64,000 bases of DNA, from NCBI GenBank assembly GCA_963665935.1, contig OY762510.1:558001-622000 (forward strand), given 5' to 3'. A program made the position numbers and the translations under genes. Of the stretch, positions 42,020 to 51,490 are shown piece after piece (within the stretch, counting starts at the first letter, position 1; each line of letters starts with the position of its first letter). The stretch is from Syntrophus sp963665935. Lineage in GTDB: Bacteria > Desulfobacterota > Syntrophia > Syntrophales > Syntrophaceae. The notes below the pieces were generated by a model that saw only the letters and a list, made by a program, of their open reading frames with translations, was not told where the DNA came from and ran no database searches.

Positions 42020-44689
42020 TTACATGAACATGCCGATGGTAAATTCCCAACGGCTTGCCGGTTCGTCATCCTTGCGGTCCAGGACATATCCCCATTCGAG
42101 ACGGAGCGGCCCAAGGGGGGAGTACCAGCGGATGCCGAGCCCCGCGGTATGTCTCATATCACCCAGATGATACCCGCCGTCCCAGGCATTTCCGGTATCA
42201 TAAAAAACGACCCCCTTCATCCCCGCGTTCTTGATCAGCGGAAAGACAAAATCCACGTTGACATTGAACATCGTCGTACCGCCGATCACATCCCCCTCGT
42301 CATCCTTGGGCCCCACATCCCGCAATCCGCGGAGAGAATTGATCCCCCCGAGGTAAAACCGCTCGTAGATGGGAAGCTTTTCACCGCTGCGGGATGCAAT
42401 GTATCCCATCCTACCCCTTGTCCCCAGGACGGTTTCCAACGGGAGGGGAAAGAACCAGGTGGAACTTACCGTGTATTTCGTGAAACCCGTGTCCCCCCCA
42501 AGAGGACCACCGGTAAATTCCACAGAGGCACTGTGCTTCGACCCCTTGGATGGAAAGATATTATCATCCGTCGTATCCCTGGTCAGCGTCAAGGTAACGC
42601 CACTCGTCGTGTTCTCGCCTTCCTGGTCTTTCACGTAGTCCGAGGCGTCATCATCAACATCGGTAACGTTATCCAGCGAAAGCCGATAGGCAAAATAACC
42701 GGTAATATGATACTGCGGCCAGAGGGGATACCCGAGAGTGAACCCTGCACCTTTCGTATCAAGAGTGTAAGAGTCATATTCTCTCTCCATGTTCCAGATG
42801 TCAAATTTGCTCCAGAGGGGCATATCCATCAGATAGGGTTCTATAAAGGATATTTCATACATCGTGGATACTGAGCTCAGATTCGCCTTCAGACTCAGGA
42901 TCTGCCCCCGGCCGAAGAGGTTCTGCTGGGATATCTGCGCCGTCATCACGGCATGATCCTGGGCGCTGTATCCGGCGCCGATGCTGAAGAGACCGGTCTG
43001 TTTTTCCTTGACCCGGATATTGACATCCGTTTTGGTTTCATCCGGCCCTTTTTCCGTCTGAAAGTCAATCTCCTCAAAATAGCGAAGCCTATTGAGATTT
43101 GCGTAACTCTTTTTCAGGTTCGTGCTGTTGTAGAGTTCCCCCTCTTTAATGGCCAGTTCCCTTCGAATGACCTTGTCGCGTGTCTTGGTGTTTCCACTGA
43201 TTTCGATACGATTGAAGTAGACATGATTTCCCTTGGTGATATCAAAGATGACATCCACGGACTGGTTTTTCTCCTGAGGGATCGTCCGGGGGTTGACATC
43301 AGCATACGCATACCCTTCATCGTTACATGCCTGAGTCAGAAACTCGATATCCTTCATAATCGCTTCGCGATCAAAGTGTTCTTTTTTGGCGATTTTCAGC
43401 TTCGCCAGCAGATCTTTCCGGGAAACGGTCAGTTCGTCTCCGGTGATCTCAACCTTCCCAACACGATACCTTTCGCCTTCCGTAATGGGAATTTTTACAT
43501 AAATACCCTTCCGGTCATGGGAAATTTCCGGCTCTCCGACCTGGGCATTCATGAACCCGTTGTTCAGATAAAAGACGTTTAGTTTGGCAACATCTTGTTT
43601 CAACTGGTCTCTTTTAAGGATTCCGGCATCGGTGAAAAAAGAAAAAATTCCCCTTTCCGTGATGCTCAGCATGTTGCGAAGTTCTTTGTCGGTATAAGTT
43701 TTATTCCCCTCAAAACTGATTTTCTCGATATAGAGTCTCTGGCCCTCAGTAATATGATAAACAACGCGCATGTCCTTGGGACCGGAAGTTTCAATGCGAT
43801 CCTGAACTTCAGCGTTATAATACCCTTTGCTGTCATAAAGCTCTTTAATTTTCTGAACATCTGCCTTCACTTTCTCCGCATTGAGAATCTGCTTAGGCTT
43901 CACACCCATGACCGCCTCAATGTCACTTCGACTGAGAGCCTTGTTGCCCTCGATCTGAACTTCCGCGATCATGGCTTTTTCCTGGACATTAAAGACAAGA
44001 ACCCGGCCTTCGGGTGTGATCGTGGCATCTGCCGATACATCATTAAAATATCCCATCTTGTAGATGGCCTTGATGTCGGTCGAAACGTTTTCTTCGGAGA
44101 AGAGACCGCCCTGACGGCTTTGCAGCACCTGTTCAATGGCGCTGGTTCCAATCTTCTTATTGCCCGAAATCTCGACCCGGACGATGCGCAATTCCGGTGC
44201 AATCTTTAACAGAACGGTCGTTTTGAGTTCTGCCGCAAGTTTATCGAGGGAACTCCTCTTCCCTTGGACAAAAAGGGGCGGCATGCCTTTTCTCTGGCGG
44301 ATATCGAGAATCCGGATATCCGCGCTGAGGGTTTCGCCGAATTCGGAAAGGCTTCCCAGAACGACATAGGCCGCACCGGTATCGCTGCCGATCTTGTAAC
44401 CCAGCGCCTCGGTGACCGCCTGGCCGGCAAGGATCTTTGCGTAGGTGCTCTCCTCAATCAGCTGGACATTTCTGGATTTCCGGAACTCACTGGACAGATT
44501 GCTGGAAAGGGCCTCCTGGAGTGAAGCTTTATCCGCAGAGGTAAAAATATCGAAGGGAAGGACTACGATACGCGTCGCTTCTTCGGCAAGGAGATTCCCC
44601 GATCCCAGCAGAAAAGCGGCAAGCCCGATCACGAAGATTCTGTAAAACGAAATAAATATTCTCTTATCCACAGGTATATATTTCCCCAT
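42020..44689 (-). CDS. bamA: BamA outer-membrane assembly factor with N-terminal TolB/FlgO-like domain
   Basis: This is an 889-residue protein. ATG 44689 is preferred over an upstream TTG at 44701; either start overlaps the lolD end. A signal peptide (FVIGLAAFLLGSGNLLAEE) precedes an extra domain of about 130 residues (VLPFDIFTSADKASLQEALS to KIAPE). That domain resembles the TolB N-terminal/FlgO fold and is not part of enterobacterial BamA. Five POTRA domains (about 165-510) and the 16-strand barrel follow. GDEDSVT-type barrel residues are not obvious, but LGGINSLRGLRDVGP matches the conserved RGF/RGL motif of strand 15-16 loops. The C-terminus is EFTIGMFM, with Phe two residues from the end. 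BamA inserts outer-membrane beta-barrels. Confidence 0.93.
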   Translation of the reverse strand: MGKYIPVDKRIFISFYRIFVIGLAAFLLGSGNLLAEEATRIVVLPFDIFTSADKASLQEALSSNLSSEFRKSRNVQLIEESTYAKILAGQAVTEALGYKIGSDTGAAYVVLGSLSEFGETLSADIRILDIRQRKGMPPLFVQGKRSSLDKLAAELKTTVLLKIAPELRIVRVEISGNKKIGTSAIEQVLQSRQGGLFSEENVSTDIKAIYKMGYFNDVSADATITPEGRVLVFNVQEKAMIAEVQIEGNKALSRSDIEAVMGVKPKQILNAEKVKADVQKIKELYDSKGYYNAEVQDRIETSGPKDMRVVYHITEGQRLYIEKISFEGNKTYTDKELRNMLSITERGIFSFFTDAGILKRDQLKQDVAKLNVFYLNNGFMNAQVGEPEISHDRKGIYVKIPITEGERYRVGKVEITGDELTVSRKDLLAKLKIAKKEHFDREAIMKDIEFLTQACNDEGYAYADVNPRTIPQEKNQSVDVIFDITKGNHVYFNRIEISGNTKTRDKVIRRELAIKEGELYNSTNLKKSYANLNRLRYFEEIDFQTEKGPDETKTDVNIRVKEKQTGLFSIGAGYSAQDHAVMTAQISQQNLFGRGQILSLKANLSSVSTMYEISFIEPYLMDMPLWSKFDIWNMEREYDSYTLDTKGAGFTLGYPLWPQYHITGYFAYRLSLDNVTDVDDDASDYVKDQEGENTTSGVTLTLTRDTTDDNIFPSKGSKHSASVEFTGGPLGGDTGFTKYTVSSTWFFPLPLETVLGTRGRMGYIASRSGEKLPIYERFYLGGINSLRGLRDVGPKDDEGDVIGGTTMFNVNVDFVFPLIKNAGMKGVVFYDTGNAWDGGYHLGDMRHTAGLGIRWYSPLGPLRLEWGYVLDRKDDEPASRWEFTIGMFM

Positions 44690-45335
44690 CCCGCAAGCCA
44701 ATGCTTCGCGACATCCTCCCGGCCAAAGACTGGTTATGGGTTACCACAATCAGGGTAATCCCCTTTCGCCGGTTAAGATCCAAAAGAATATCCTCAATTT
44801 TTTTCCCGGTTTCCGTATCGAGATTCCCAGTGGGTTCATCAGCGAGAAGAATTTCCGGTTCCATAATCAGTGCCCGGGCGACGGCAACCCGCTGTTGCTC
44901 GCCCCCGGAAAGCTCCGCGGGTTTGTGCGTCATCCTATCACCAAGGCCTACATCATGCAATATCGTTTCAGCCCTGGCAAGAGCATCCCGCCGCGACATG
45001 CCGTGAATCAGGGCCGGCATCATCGTATTCTCAAGACTGTTGAACTCCGGCAGCAGATTGTGGAACTGAAAGACAAAGCCGATCGTCCGGTTCCTGAAGG
45101 ACGCCAGCTTTTTTGCCGGCCATTTAAAGACATCCAGACCATTAAAAAGGACTTCTCCCGAAGTCGGATGATCCAGTGTTCCCAGGATGTGGACGAAGGT
45201 TGTCTTTCCCGCCCCCGAGACACCGAGGATCGCCAGCGAATCCCCGTTGTCAATTGTCAGATTCAGTCCGCGCAGTACTTCAATCCGGTTGCCATCTTTA
45301 ACAAAGGTCTTTTTGAGGTCCTGCACCTGAATCAC
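44664..45335 (-). CDS. lolD: LolD, lipoprotein-release ABC ATPase
   Basis: A 223-residue ABC ATPase. Walker A is GVSGAGKTTFVH near 39, the signature LSGGEQQRVAVARAL near 142, Walker B ILLADEPTG near 162 and the Lol-family insert FQFHNLLPEFN near 88. It powers the release of outer-membrane lipoproteins to LolA. It is 87 bases downstream of the lolC/E gene and its end overlaps the bamA start by about 26 bases. Confidence 0.92.
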   Translation of the reverse strand: MIQVQDLKKTFVKDGNRIEVLRGLNLTIDNGDSLAILGVSGAGKTTFVHILGTLDHPTSGEVLFNGLDVFKWPAKKLASFRNRTIGFVFQFHNLLPEFNSLENTMMPALIHGMSRRDALARAETILHDVGLGDRMTHKPAELSGGEQQRVAVARALIMEPEILLADEPTGNLDTETGKKIEDILLDLNRRKGITLIVVTHNQSLAGRMSRSIGLRDGEIYTCG

Positions 45336-45422
45336 GATGCCCTTCCCCCGAAACGCCTTCTGCCGTAATCCCTTCTCGATCCGTTGGGGATCCCCATCGC
45401 CGGCACCCTTCTCTCTTCGTCC

Positions 45423-46697
45423 TTATTCATTTCGCAGGGCCTCCGCCGGATCCAGCCGCGCTGCTCTGCGGGAGGGATAGAGTGTGGAAAGAAATGAAAT
45501 CAGGATGGATCCGACCACGATAATGGCAACGTCCGTATAATCCACCCGGGAGGGCAGTTGGTTGAGATAATAGACATCTCCCGGCAGGATCTTGAACCCG
45601 AAGAGTTGTTCGATAAACGCCGATAACCGGGACAGGTTGTAAGACAGGACAAGCCCCGCCAGAGTTCCCAGCGTCGTTCCAATCATCCCGATGGTCAATC
45701 CCTGGAACACAAAGATTTTCATAATGCTGCCCGATGTGGCGCCCATGGACTTCAAGATCGCGATGTCCTTGTTTTTTTCCATGACCACCATGATCAGGGT
45801 GCTGATGATGTTGAAGGCTGCAACCAGTACAATCAGACTGAGAATAATAAACATGACCCGTTTCTCCAGCTTGAGCGCCGAAAAAAGATTCTTGTTCATT
45901 TCCATCCAATGCCTGGCCCAGTAGGGAAAGCCGAGTTTGTTCTCAATGTTCCGGGCAATGACATCCGCACGATAGATATCATCCACCTTGATCTCCAGCC
46001 CCGAAACCGTATCGCCCAGGTTCAGGAACGCCTGGCAATCCTTGAGGGATACATAGGCAAGAGTGGAATCGTACTCGTAGAACCCCGAATCGAAGATGCC
46101 GACGACCACGAATTTTTTCATGCGCGGGACAAATCCCATCGGGGTGGATATCCCCATGGGCGTGATGATGTAAACCGGATCATGAAGGATCAGGCCCATA
46201 TTTTTAGCAAGCTCCTTACCGATCACTATTCCGGGCGCAACTTCCGCGGCTCCGGTCGCACTCTCGCGCCGCTGCGGTTCCGCGAGGGCCTGGACGCTTC
46301 CAGCCTGCATCCGCCCGAGATCGAGAACCCCGAAGGCGTCCTTCAGAGACAGACCTCGCAGGACAGCGCCACTGACGCTGTTCTCACTTTTCAGCATGGC
46401 CTGACTGTAAACAAAGGGTGTAGAGGCTACAACCCCCGGAATTTTTTTTACCTCGCTCATGACCTGCGGATAATTCTTCATGGCACCCTGATATTCCATC
46501 AGAACGATGTGTGAATTGATCCCCAGTATCTTGTTGCGCAGATCCGTTTCAAACCCGTTCATGACTGCAAGAACGATAATCAGCGCGGCCACACCCAGAA
46601 AGATTCCCGCTATGGAAATGAACGTAATGATGGAAACAAAGACCTGCTTCCTTTTTGCGCGAAGATAGCGCAGATTGATAAAAAATTCATAGGACAT
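45423..46697 (-). CDS. LolC/LolE-family lipoprotein-release permease
   Basis: A 424-residue FtsX-type permease. One N-terminal membrane segment (VSIITFISIAGIFLGVAALIIVLAV) is followed by a large periplasmic domain (about 50-275) and three C-terminal membrane segments. The C-terminal PSRRAARLDPAEALRNE is the typical LolC/E end. Only one such permease is present, so the complex is probably a homodimer (LolF-like) rather than LolC plus LolE. It follows lysS by 63 bases. Confidence 0.9.
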   Translation of the reverse strand: MSYEFFINLRYLRAKRKQVFVSIITFISIAGIFLGVAALIIVLAVMNGFETDLRNKILGINSHIVLMEYQGAMKNYPQVMSEVKKIPGVVASTPFVYSQAMLKSENSVSGAVLRGLSLKDAFGVLDLGRMQAGSVQALAEPQRRESATGAAEVAPGIVIGKELAKNMGLILHDPVYIITPMGISTPMGFVPRMKKFVVVGIFDSGFYEYDSTLAYVSLKDCQAFLNLGDTVSGLEIKVDDIYRADVIARNIENKLGFPYWARHWMEMNKNLFSALKLEKRVMFIILSLIVLVAAFNIISTLIMVVMEKNKDIAILKSMGATSGSIMKIFVFQGLTIGMIGTTLGTLAGLVLSYNLSRLSAFIEQLFGFKILPGDVYYLNQLPSRVDYTDVAIIVVGSILISFLSTLYPSRRAARLDPAEALRNE

Positions 46698-46760
46698 ATT
46701 GAAAAATAAACGTGCCGAACTGAAAGGAAATTTCCCGTTCAGGAAAGGGAAAATTCAAGC

Positions 46761-48251
46761 TTATTCCGATTCCTGTTCCTTCCTCCGCATGTGAGGAAAG
46801 AGGATGACATCCCGGATGGAAGGCGAATCCGTCAAGAGCATAATGAGCCGATCGATCCCGATTCCCTCGCCGGCTGTCGGTGGCATGGCATATTCCAGGA
46901 CCTGAACATAATCTTCATCCATGACGTGCGTTTCTTCGTTGCCCTCTTCCCGTTCCTTGGCCTGCATCAGGAAACGCCCCCGCTGGTCCTCCGGATCATT
47001 CAGCTCGGAAAAGGCGTTGGCTATCTCCTTTCCGGCAATATACAGTTCGAAGCGGTCGGTGAGGCCGGGATCGGCGGCGTTGCGCCGGGAAAGAGGAGAA
47101 ACCTCCACGGGATAAAGGGTCACAAAGGTGGGTTGAATGAGTTTCTTCTCCACAACCTCTTCAAAGATGGCCGTCACGATTTTACCAAGAGCGTCCGTTT
47201 CCTTTACTTCCAGGCCCAGTTCGCGGGCATAGGCATAGGCCTTCTCCTGATTTTCCAGAACGTCCGGAGCAACGCCGTCGTAACGGAGGATGGCATCCTT
47301 GACCGAAATCCGCGTCCAGGGCGGGGTCAGATCAATGTCCATCCCTTGATACTGGAGCTGCAGCCCTCCGGAAACGCTCTGCGCGACGGATGTCAGCAAT
47401 TCCTCCGTAAAGTTCATCAGATCCTCATAAGTCGCATAGGCCTGATAGAATTCCATCATCGTAAACTCGGGGTTGTGAAAGGTGGATATCCCTTCGTTGC
47501 GGAAATTCCGGTTGATTTCATAAACCCGTTCCATTCCGCCGGTAATGAGCCGTTTCAGATAGAGTTCGGGAGCAATGCGAAGATACAGGTCCATCCCCAG
47601 GGCATTGTGATGGGTCTTGAAAGGCCGCGCCGTCGCTCCGCCGGCCTTGGGCTGCATCATGGGCGTTTCCACTTCCAGGAAATCCCGCTCGTCCATGAAC
47701 TGACGGATGGCATTGATGATCCGGCTCCGGGTCACGAAAACCTCCCGCACCTTCGGATTGACGATCAGATCCACGTGGCGCTGTCGGTAGCGGGTCTCAA
47801 CATCCGTCAGACCATGCCATTTTTCGGGCAGAGGCCGGATGGCCTTGGACAACAGTCGCAATTCATCCACTTCAAGCGTCAACTCTCCCGTTTTGGTTCG
47901 AATGGGCCTGCCGCCGATAAAAACGATATCCCCCACATCCATTCTCTTAAAGAGGGAGTAAGTCGCATCCCCGATGCTGTTCCGGTGCAGATAAGCCTGC
48001 ATCCTTCCTTTCCTGTCCTGAATATTGATAAAGGCCGCTTTTCCGAAATTCCGGACAGCCATCAATCTTCCTGCCAATGTAAACCGTTCGTTAATCCCCG
48101 CCAGCACCTCATTATCGGCATCCTTGAAGCGCTCCAGAATCGATGCGGTCGTATGGCCGACACGGGCATCATTGGGGTACAAGTCTATCCCTTCCGCCTT
48201 CAGGGCATTCATTTTCTCAAGTCTTTTCCGCAAAAGTTCGTTATCTGCCAT
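46761..48251 (-). CDS. lysS: Lysyl-tRNA synthetase, class II
   Basis: A 496-residue class II synthetase. An OB-fold anticodon-binding domain (about 55-150) is followed by the catalytic domain: motif 1 near 180, motif 2 NRNFRNEGISTFHNPEFT near 250 and motif 3 GIGIDRLIMLLT near the C-terminus. It charges tRNA-Lys. The length is normal. It is the first gene of the minus-strand envelope operon and is divergent from ssb. Confidence 0.95.
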   Translation of the reverse strand: MADNELLRKRLEKMNALKAEGIDLYPNDARVGHTTASILERFKDADNEVLAGINERFTLAGRLMAVRNFGKAAFINIQDRKGRMQAYLHRNSIGDATYSLFKRMDVGDIVFIGGRPIRTKTGELTLEVDELRLLSKAIRPLPEKWHGLTDVETRYRQRHVDLIVNPKVREVFVTRSRIINAIRQFMDERDFLEVETPMMQPKAGGATARPFKTHHNALGMDLYLRIAPELYLKRLITGGMERVYEINRNFRNEGISTFHNPEFTMMEFYQAYATYEDLMNFTEELLTSVAQSVSGGLQLQYQGMDIDLTPPWTRISVKDAILRYDGVAPDVLENQEKAYAYARELGLEVKETDALGKIVTAIFEEVVEKKLIQPTFVTLYPVEVSPLSRRNAADPGLTDRFELYIAGKEIANAFSELNDPEDQRGRFLMQAKEREEGNEETHVMDEDYVQVLEYAMPPTAGEGIGIDRLIMLLTDSPSIRDVILFPHMRRKEQESE

Positions 48252-48461
48252 GTCTCCACCGTAACACTGTTATAAAGCGAAGTTCACTATCTTTTTTTTC
48301 CGCGTTAGTCAAGAAGGTTTTGAAAACACAGGAGAGATGTCCCCTTGATTGCCTGAATACCGACGGAGAAAACCTTAAATGAGATTGCGAATTAGGAGGT
48401 ATTTGTGTATAGCAGAAACCATCTGCAGTAAATTTTGATAGGAGAGGATAACGGACATTCC

Positions 48462-48881
48462 ATGATCAATAAGGCAATCTTAGTTGGCAGGCTGGGAAAA
48501 GATCCGGAGGTGCGCTACACACCCGACGGCGCCATGGTCACCAGTTTCAGTCTGGCCACGGATGAACAGTGGAAAGATAAAAGTGGCGAGAAAGTTCAGA
48601 AGACGGAGTGGCACAACATCGTCACTTTCGGCAAACTTGCCGAGATCTGCGGCAATTACCTGGCCAAGGGACTTCTGGTTTATATCGAAGGGCGAATCCG
48701 GACCCGATCCTGGGAAGGTAAGGACGGCGTCAAACGGTATACAACGGAGATCATTGCCTCGGATATGAAGATGCTCAGTCCGAAAGGGGCTGACCGGGGT
48801 GAAGCCAGGAACGCGTCAGAGGGACATTTCACACCCTTCAACGATTCTCCGCCACTGCCGGAGGATGATGTTCCCTTCTGA
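48462..48881 (+). CDS. ssb: Single-stranded DNA-binding protein
   Basis: A 139-residue SSB. The start MINKAILVGRLGKDPEVRYT is the family N-terminus, so ATG 48462 is preferred over a TTG 27 bases upstream. An AGGAGAGG lies a little far upstream (about 14 bases), and the TTG start cannot be fully excluded. The OB-fold covers residues 1-105 with KTEWHNIVTFGKLAE. The linker is short, and the acidic tip is EDDVPF, matching the DDDIPF tail that binds partner proteins. Confidence 0.92.
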   Translation: MINKAILVGRLGKDPEVRYTPDGAMVTSFSLATDEQWKDKSGEKVQKTEWHNIVTFGKLAEICGNYLAKGLLVYIEGRIRTRSWEGKDGVKRYTTEIIASDMKMLSPKGADRGEARNASEGHFTPFNDSPPLPEDDVPF

Positions 48882-49122
48882 CATCAAGTCCCTTTTCCTG
48901 GTCTGAAGGCATTGGCCGCGTTGTTGGTTCCTCAACGCGAGGCGTTTATAGAACCTCATCCACTCGTGGTTTGCGCCTTGCCTTGAGTGTCAGCTTTGCT
49001 CTGAAAAAGGGGATAGACGATCAAGGAAACCAGGCCGCAGGATTATCGATCCTCCCCTTCAGCACGCCTCGGAGCAAGGCAAGCTCTCGCTGCCAAGAGT
49101 TGATGTCCCTGAAGCATCTTTA
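48882..49122. other. Non-coding region after ssb
   Basis: I see no gene here. The stretch GCCGCGTTGTTGGTTCC and the downstream GCCTTGCCTTGAG weakly resemble parts of the palindromic repeat listed next, so this may be decayed repeat material, but the match is too loose to call. No terminator hairpin for ssb was identified. Confidence 0.4.
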
Positions 49123-49197
49123 TACCAAGTTGCCTTCATTCGGCTAACTGCGTTTGCTTCCCCGCCGCCTTGTTATCCTTTTGAATGCAAGTCGGTA
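49123..49197 (-). repeat. Palindromic dispersed repeat, copy 2 (central deletion)
   Basis: On the minus strand this reads TACCGACTTGCATTCAAAAG through GATAACAAGGCGGC, then jumps to AACGCAGTTAGCCGAATGAA and the right arm. It matches copy 1 (1861-1984) in both arms over about 32-34 bases each but lacks about 48 central bases. It directly abuts the tatA stop codon. Confidence 0.75.
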
Positions 49198-49383
49198 TTA
49201 CTTCGGTTCAATCTTCTTTGGCGGGGAAGTAACGTCGATCTCTTCAGGTTCGTTTGTTGCTTTCTTGAAGTTCTTGATTCCCTTGCCGATTGCACCTCCG
49301 ATTTCCGGAAGTTTGCCGGCTCCGAAGATGATCAGAATGATCACCAGAATGACCAGCAATTCAGGCATTCCAATTCCAAACAT
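49198..49383 (-). CDS. tatA: TatA/E-family twin-arginine translocase subunit
   Basis: This 61-residue protein has the TatA layout: a short N-terminus with a Glu before the membrane helix (MPELLVILVIILIIFGAGKL), the Phe-Gly hinge, an amphipathic helix (IGGAIGKGIKNFKKA) and a charged tail. It forms the pore of the Tat pathway for folded proteins. TatB/TatC are not in the window. Its stop codon sits exactly at the edge of repeat copy 2, so the tail may have been set by that insertion. Confidence 0.9.
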   Translation of the reverse strand: MFGIGMPELLVILVIILIIFGAGKLPEIGGAIGKGIKNFKKATNEPEEIDVTSPPKKIEPK

Positions 49384-49527
49384 AAAGATTTACTCCTTTG
49401 CGCTTATATTCGGTTTATGCGAGAAAACGAACTCGCTTGATTTCTTTTAACTTGACTGCCAGCATAAAATAACATTCCCCCATTGTCAAACAGATCATGA
49501 AAAGGAAAAAATGTCGACACGCCAGGT

Positions 49528-50370
49528 TCAGGGAAGGCTGAGGTGAACCACCTGACCCTCTTCCCCCAGATTTTCCAGTAGCCGATCCTGAAACAACACC
49601 CGAACGCCCGCCGCATTGCCGATATCCAGCGTAAAGCGTTCCCTCGCACTTAGATCCAGCCTTTCTCCCGGCTTCATCGTTCGTTCCGTAGCCTCTTCAT
49701 CATCGGTCCGGATTCTCAGCCAGGTCTTCTTCTTGGCTTCAATTATAAGGGTGTAAGGTCCGGCAGCCTCGTGTGAAGAAGAGGCTTGAGGATGGTCTGG
49801 TTCGGCAGCTTGTGGAGGAAAGGTGTTTGTTGTTTCCGGCAGAGGTTTTGTTGAAGACGGAAGAGTCGCAATATCCTTAATGCCAGAATTGGCGCCGACA
49901 GGCGCCTCTCCGGACGATGCCGTTCTTTCACGTTCCCCGGAGCCGGAACTTTTTGAAAGAATGGATTTATCTGCATAGGAAACAAGCAGCCAGACAAGAA
50001 CACCGATAAAAAAGAAAACGGAAACACCCAGGACAAGATGTTTCCAATGACGCCGCTCAGAAGAGGGAAGAGTTTCCATTGTTTCCTTCTGAAGAACAGG
50101 AGGCGCTGCATATTCCTTTTCATCTTTGAAAGAATCCAGAATGGGCTTAGAGTCCACTTCAAGAAACTCGGCATAATTCCGGATGAAGTTCCGCGTATAG
50201 ACATCAGGCGGTAAAAGATGGAACTCGCCTTTTTCTATCGCATCAAGAATCGTAACGCTTATCCTCGTCTTTTCATGAACATTCTTCAATGAAAGTCCCT
50301 TTGCTTCCCTGGCGGCTTTCAAATCGGATACAAATGTTTTCAGTTCCTCATGAACCAGCTCTGCACTCAT
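49528..50370 (-). CDS. RodZ-like HTH/transmembrane protein
   Basis: A 280-residue protein starting at ATG 50370; a longer frame upstream reads through repeat-flanking DNA. Residues about 15-80 form the Xre/Cro-type HTH_25 domain (LKAAREAKGLSLKNVHEKTR). One membrane segment follows near 130-155 (LGVSVFFFIGVLVWLLVSY), then a Ser/Pro/Thr-rich linker and a C-terminal DUF4115 domain (TWLRIRTDDEEATERTMKPG). This is the RodZ architecture: a cytoplasmic domain that would bind MreB and a periplasmic domain. MreB genes are not nearby, so the shape role is inferred from family. Confidence 0.85.
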   Translation of the reverse strand: MSAELVHEELKTFVSDLKAAREAKGLSLKNVHEKTRISVTILDAIEKGEFHLLPPDVYTRNFIRNYAEFLEVDSKPILDSFKDEKEYAAPPVLQKETMETLPSSERRHWKHLVLGVSVFFFIGVLVWLLVSYADKSILSKSSGSGERERTASSGEAPVGANSGIKDIATLPSSTKPLPETTNTFPPQAAEPDHPQASSSHEAAGPYTLIIEAKKKTWLRIRTDDEEATERTMKPGERLDLSARERFTLDIGNAAGVRVLFQDRLLENLGEEGQVVHLSLP

Positions 50371-50456
50371 GGTCTTTTTGCCTCTTTCTCTCCCTTGAAT
50401 CCAGCGTCCATTTTGCTTAACATCAAATGGAGGGCTCCGCAACACAAAGTTATTCC
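50371..50456. other. Divergent spacer rodZ-suhB, outer part
   Basis: The rodZ-like and suhB starts are 314 bases apart and divergent. Most of that gap is repeat copy 3 (50457-50578), which lies where the promoters of both genes would be expected. I see no clear -35/-10 pair outside the repeat. Confidence 0.4.
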
Positions 50457-50578
50457 AATTCCACATCAAGGCGCTATCATCGTTGGCTGCGTTAGCGGCT
50501 CCTCGACGTACGCCTGGGTACGACTGCGTCGCCTCTGCCTTGCCGCCTTGATATCATCCTTGATCTGGAGCTGGAATT
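50457..50578 (-). repeat. Palindromic dispersed repeat, copy 3 (same core, other arms)
   Basis: On the minus strand the core reads AAGGCGGCAAGGCAGAGGCG, ACGCAGTCGTAC and GTACGTCGAGGAGCCG. It matches the centre of copy 1 closely and includes a GTACG/CGTAC hairpin. The outer arms differ from copy 1 but are themselves inverted repeats (AATTCCACATCAAGG with the reverse complement of CCTTGATCTGGAGCTGGAATT). The length, 122 bases, is close to that of copy 1. It lies in the divergent promoter region of the rodZ-like gene and suhB. Confidence 0.7.
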
Positions 50579-50684
50579 ATACTCCAGAGATCCGCCGGCA
50601 TTTATCCTGGCCTTTTTTCTTTTTTGTGTGATATGGCCCTGTTCTGATCTGAAATCGGAATTTTCACAGGAGACTTGCCGGAGA

Positions 50685-51458
50685 ATGAATGAATTCACCG
50701 AATTTGCCGTTTTCACGGCGCGAGAAGCCGGACAGCTTCTTAAAAGCCGTCTGCATGCCCCACATTCCATTGACTACAAAGGCGTCGTCAATCTGGTGAC
50801 GGAAGCGGACCGGATGTCCGAGGAATTGATTCTCGATCGCATCCAGCAGCATTTTCCCGACCATTCCGTTCTGACGGAAGAATCGCCGGAAAAAGAAAGA
50901 AGCTCAAGATACCGCTGGATTATCGATCCGCTGGACGGAACGACCAACTGTGCCCATGGCTATCCCATCTTTTGTGTCTCCATTGCCTTGGAGGAGCAGG
51001 GCATTCTCTCCGGCGTTGTTTACAATCCCATGATGGATGAGATGTTTTATGCGGAAAAGGGGAAGGGATCCTGGCTCAACGGGCAGCGCATTTCCGTATC
51101 GGACACATCGGACCTTTCCCGAAGTCTTCTTGCCACGGGTTTTCCCTATGACATCCGGGAAAGCGAAAATAATAATCTGGATTATTTCAATTTAATGATC
51201 AAGGAGGCTCAAGCCATCCGCCGCGCCGGGGCTGCGGCCCTTGATATGGCTTATGTCGCCGCAGGCCGGTTTGACGGCTTCTGGGAATTGAAGCTGATGC
51301 CCTGGGACACCGCTGCAGCCTCTCTGTTGATTCAGGAGGCAGGGGGAATCGTTACGGATCTTTCGGGAGAAGACTTTTCAATTACAGCGCCTCACGTGTT
51401 GGCATCAAATGGAGGGATTCATCAACTGATGCTTTCCGCCCTCCGGAAAGCCCGCTGA
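50685..51458 (+). CDS. suhB: Inositol monophosphatase family protein (SuhB-like)
   Basis: A 257-residue protein of the FIG superfamily. Metal-binding motifs are EESPEKE (about 64), IDPLDGTTNCAHGYP (about 80-94) and WDTAAASLLIQEAGG (about 206-220). ATG 50685 is chosen because the frame further upstream (from 50628) adds an unrelated leader. Members hydrolyse inositol-1-phosphate or related phosphates; in E. coli SuhB also acts in rRNA antitermination. Specificity cannot be told from sequence. Confidence 0.88.
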   Translation: MNEFTEFAVFTAREAGQLLKSRLHAPHSIDYKGVVNLVTEADRMSEELILDRIQQHFPDHSVLTEESPEKERSSRYRWIIDPLDGTTNCAHGYPIFCVSIALEEQGILSGVVYNPMMDEMFYAEKGKGSWLNGQRISVSDTSDLSRSLLATGFPYDIRESENNNLDYFNLMIKEAQAIRRAGAAALDMAYVAAGRFDGFWELKLMPWDTAAASLLIQEAGGIVTDLSGEDFSITAPHVLASNGGIHQLMLSALRKAR

Positions 51459-51490
51459 AGCCGGAGTCTTATTCAGAAAGCACGGCTCCC

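Noticed and set aside
46791..48275. 494-codon plus-strand frame opposite lysS
   Set aside because: It mirrors lysS almost exactly and shows no domain; it is a shadow of the synthetase gene.
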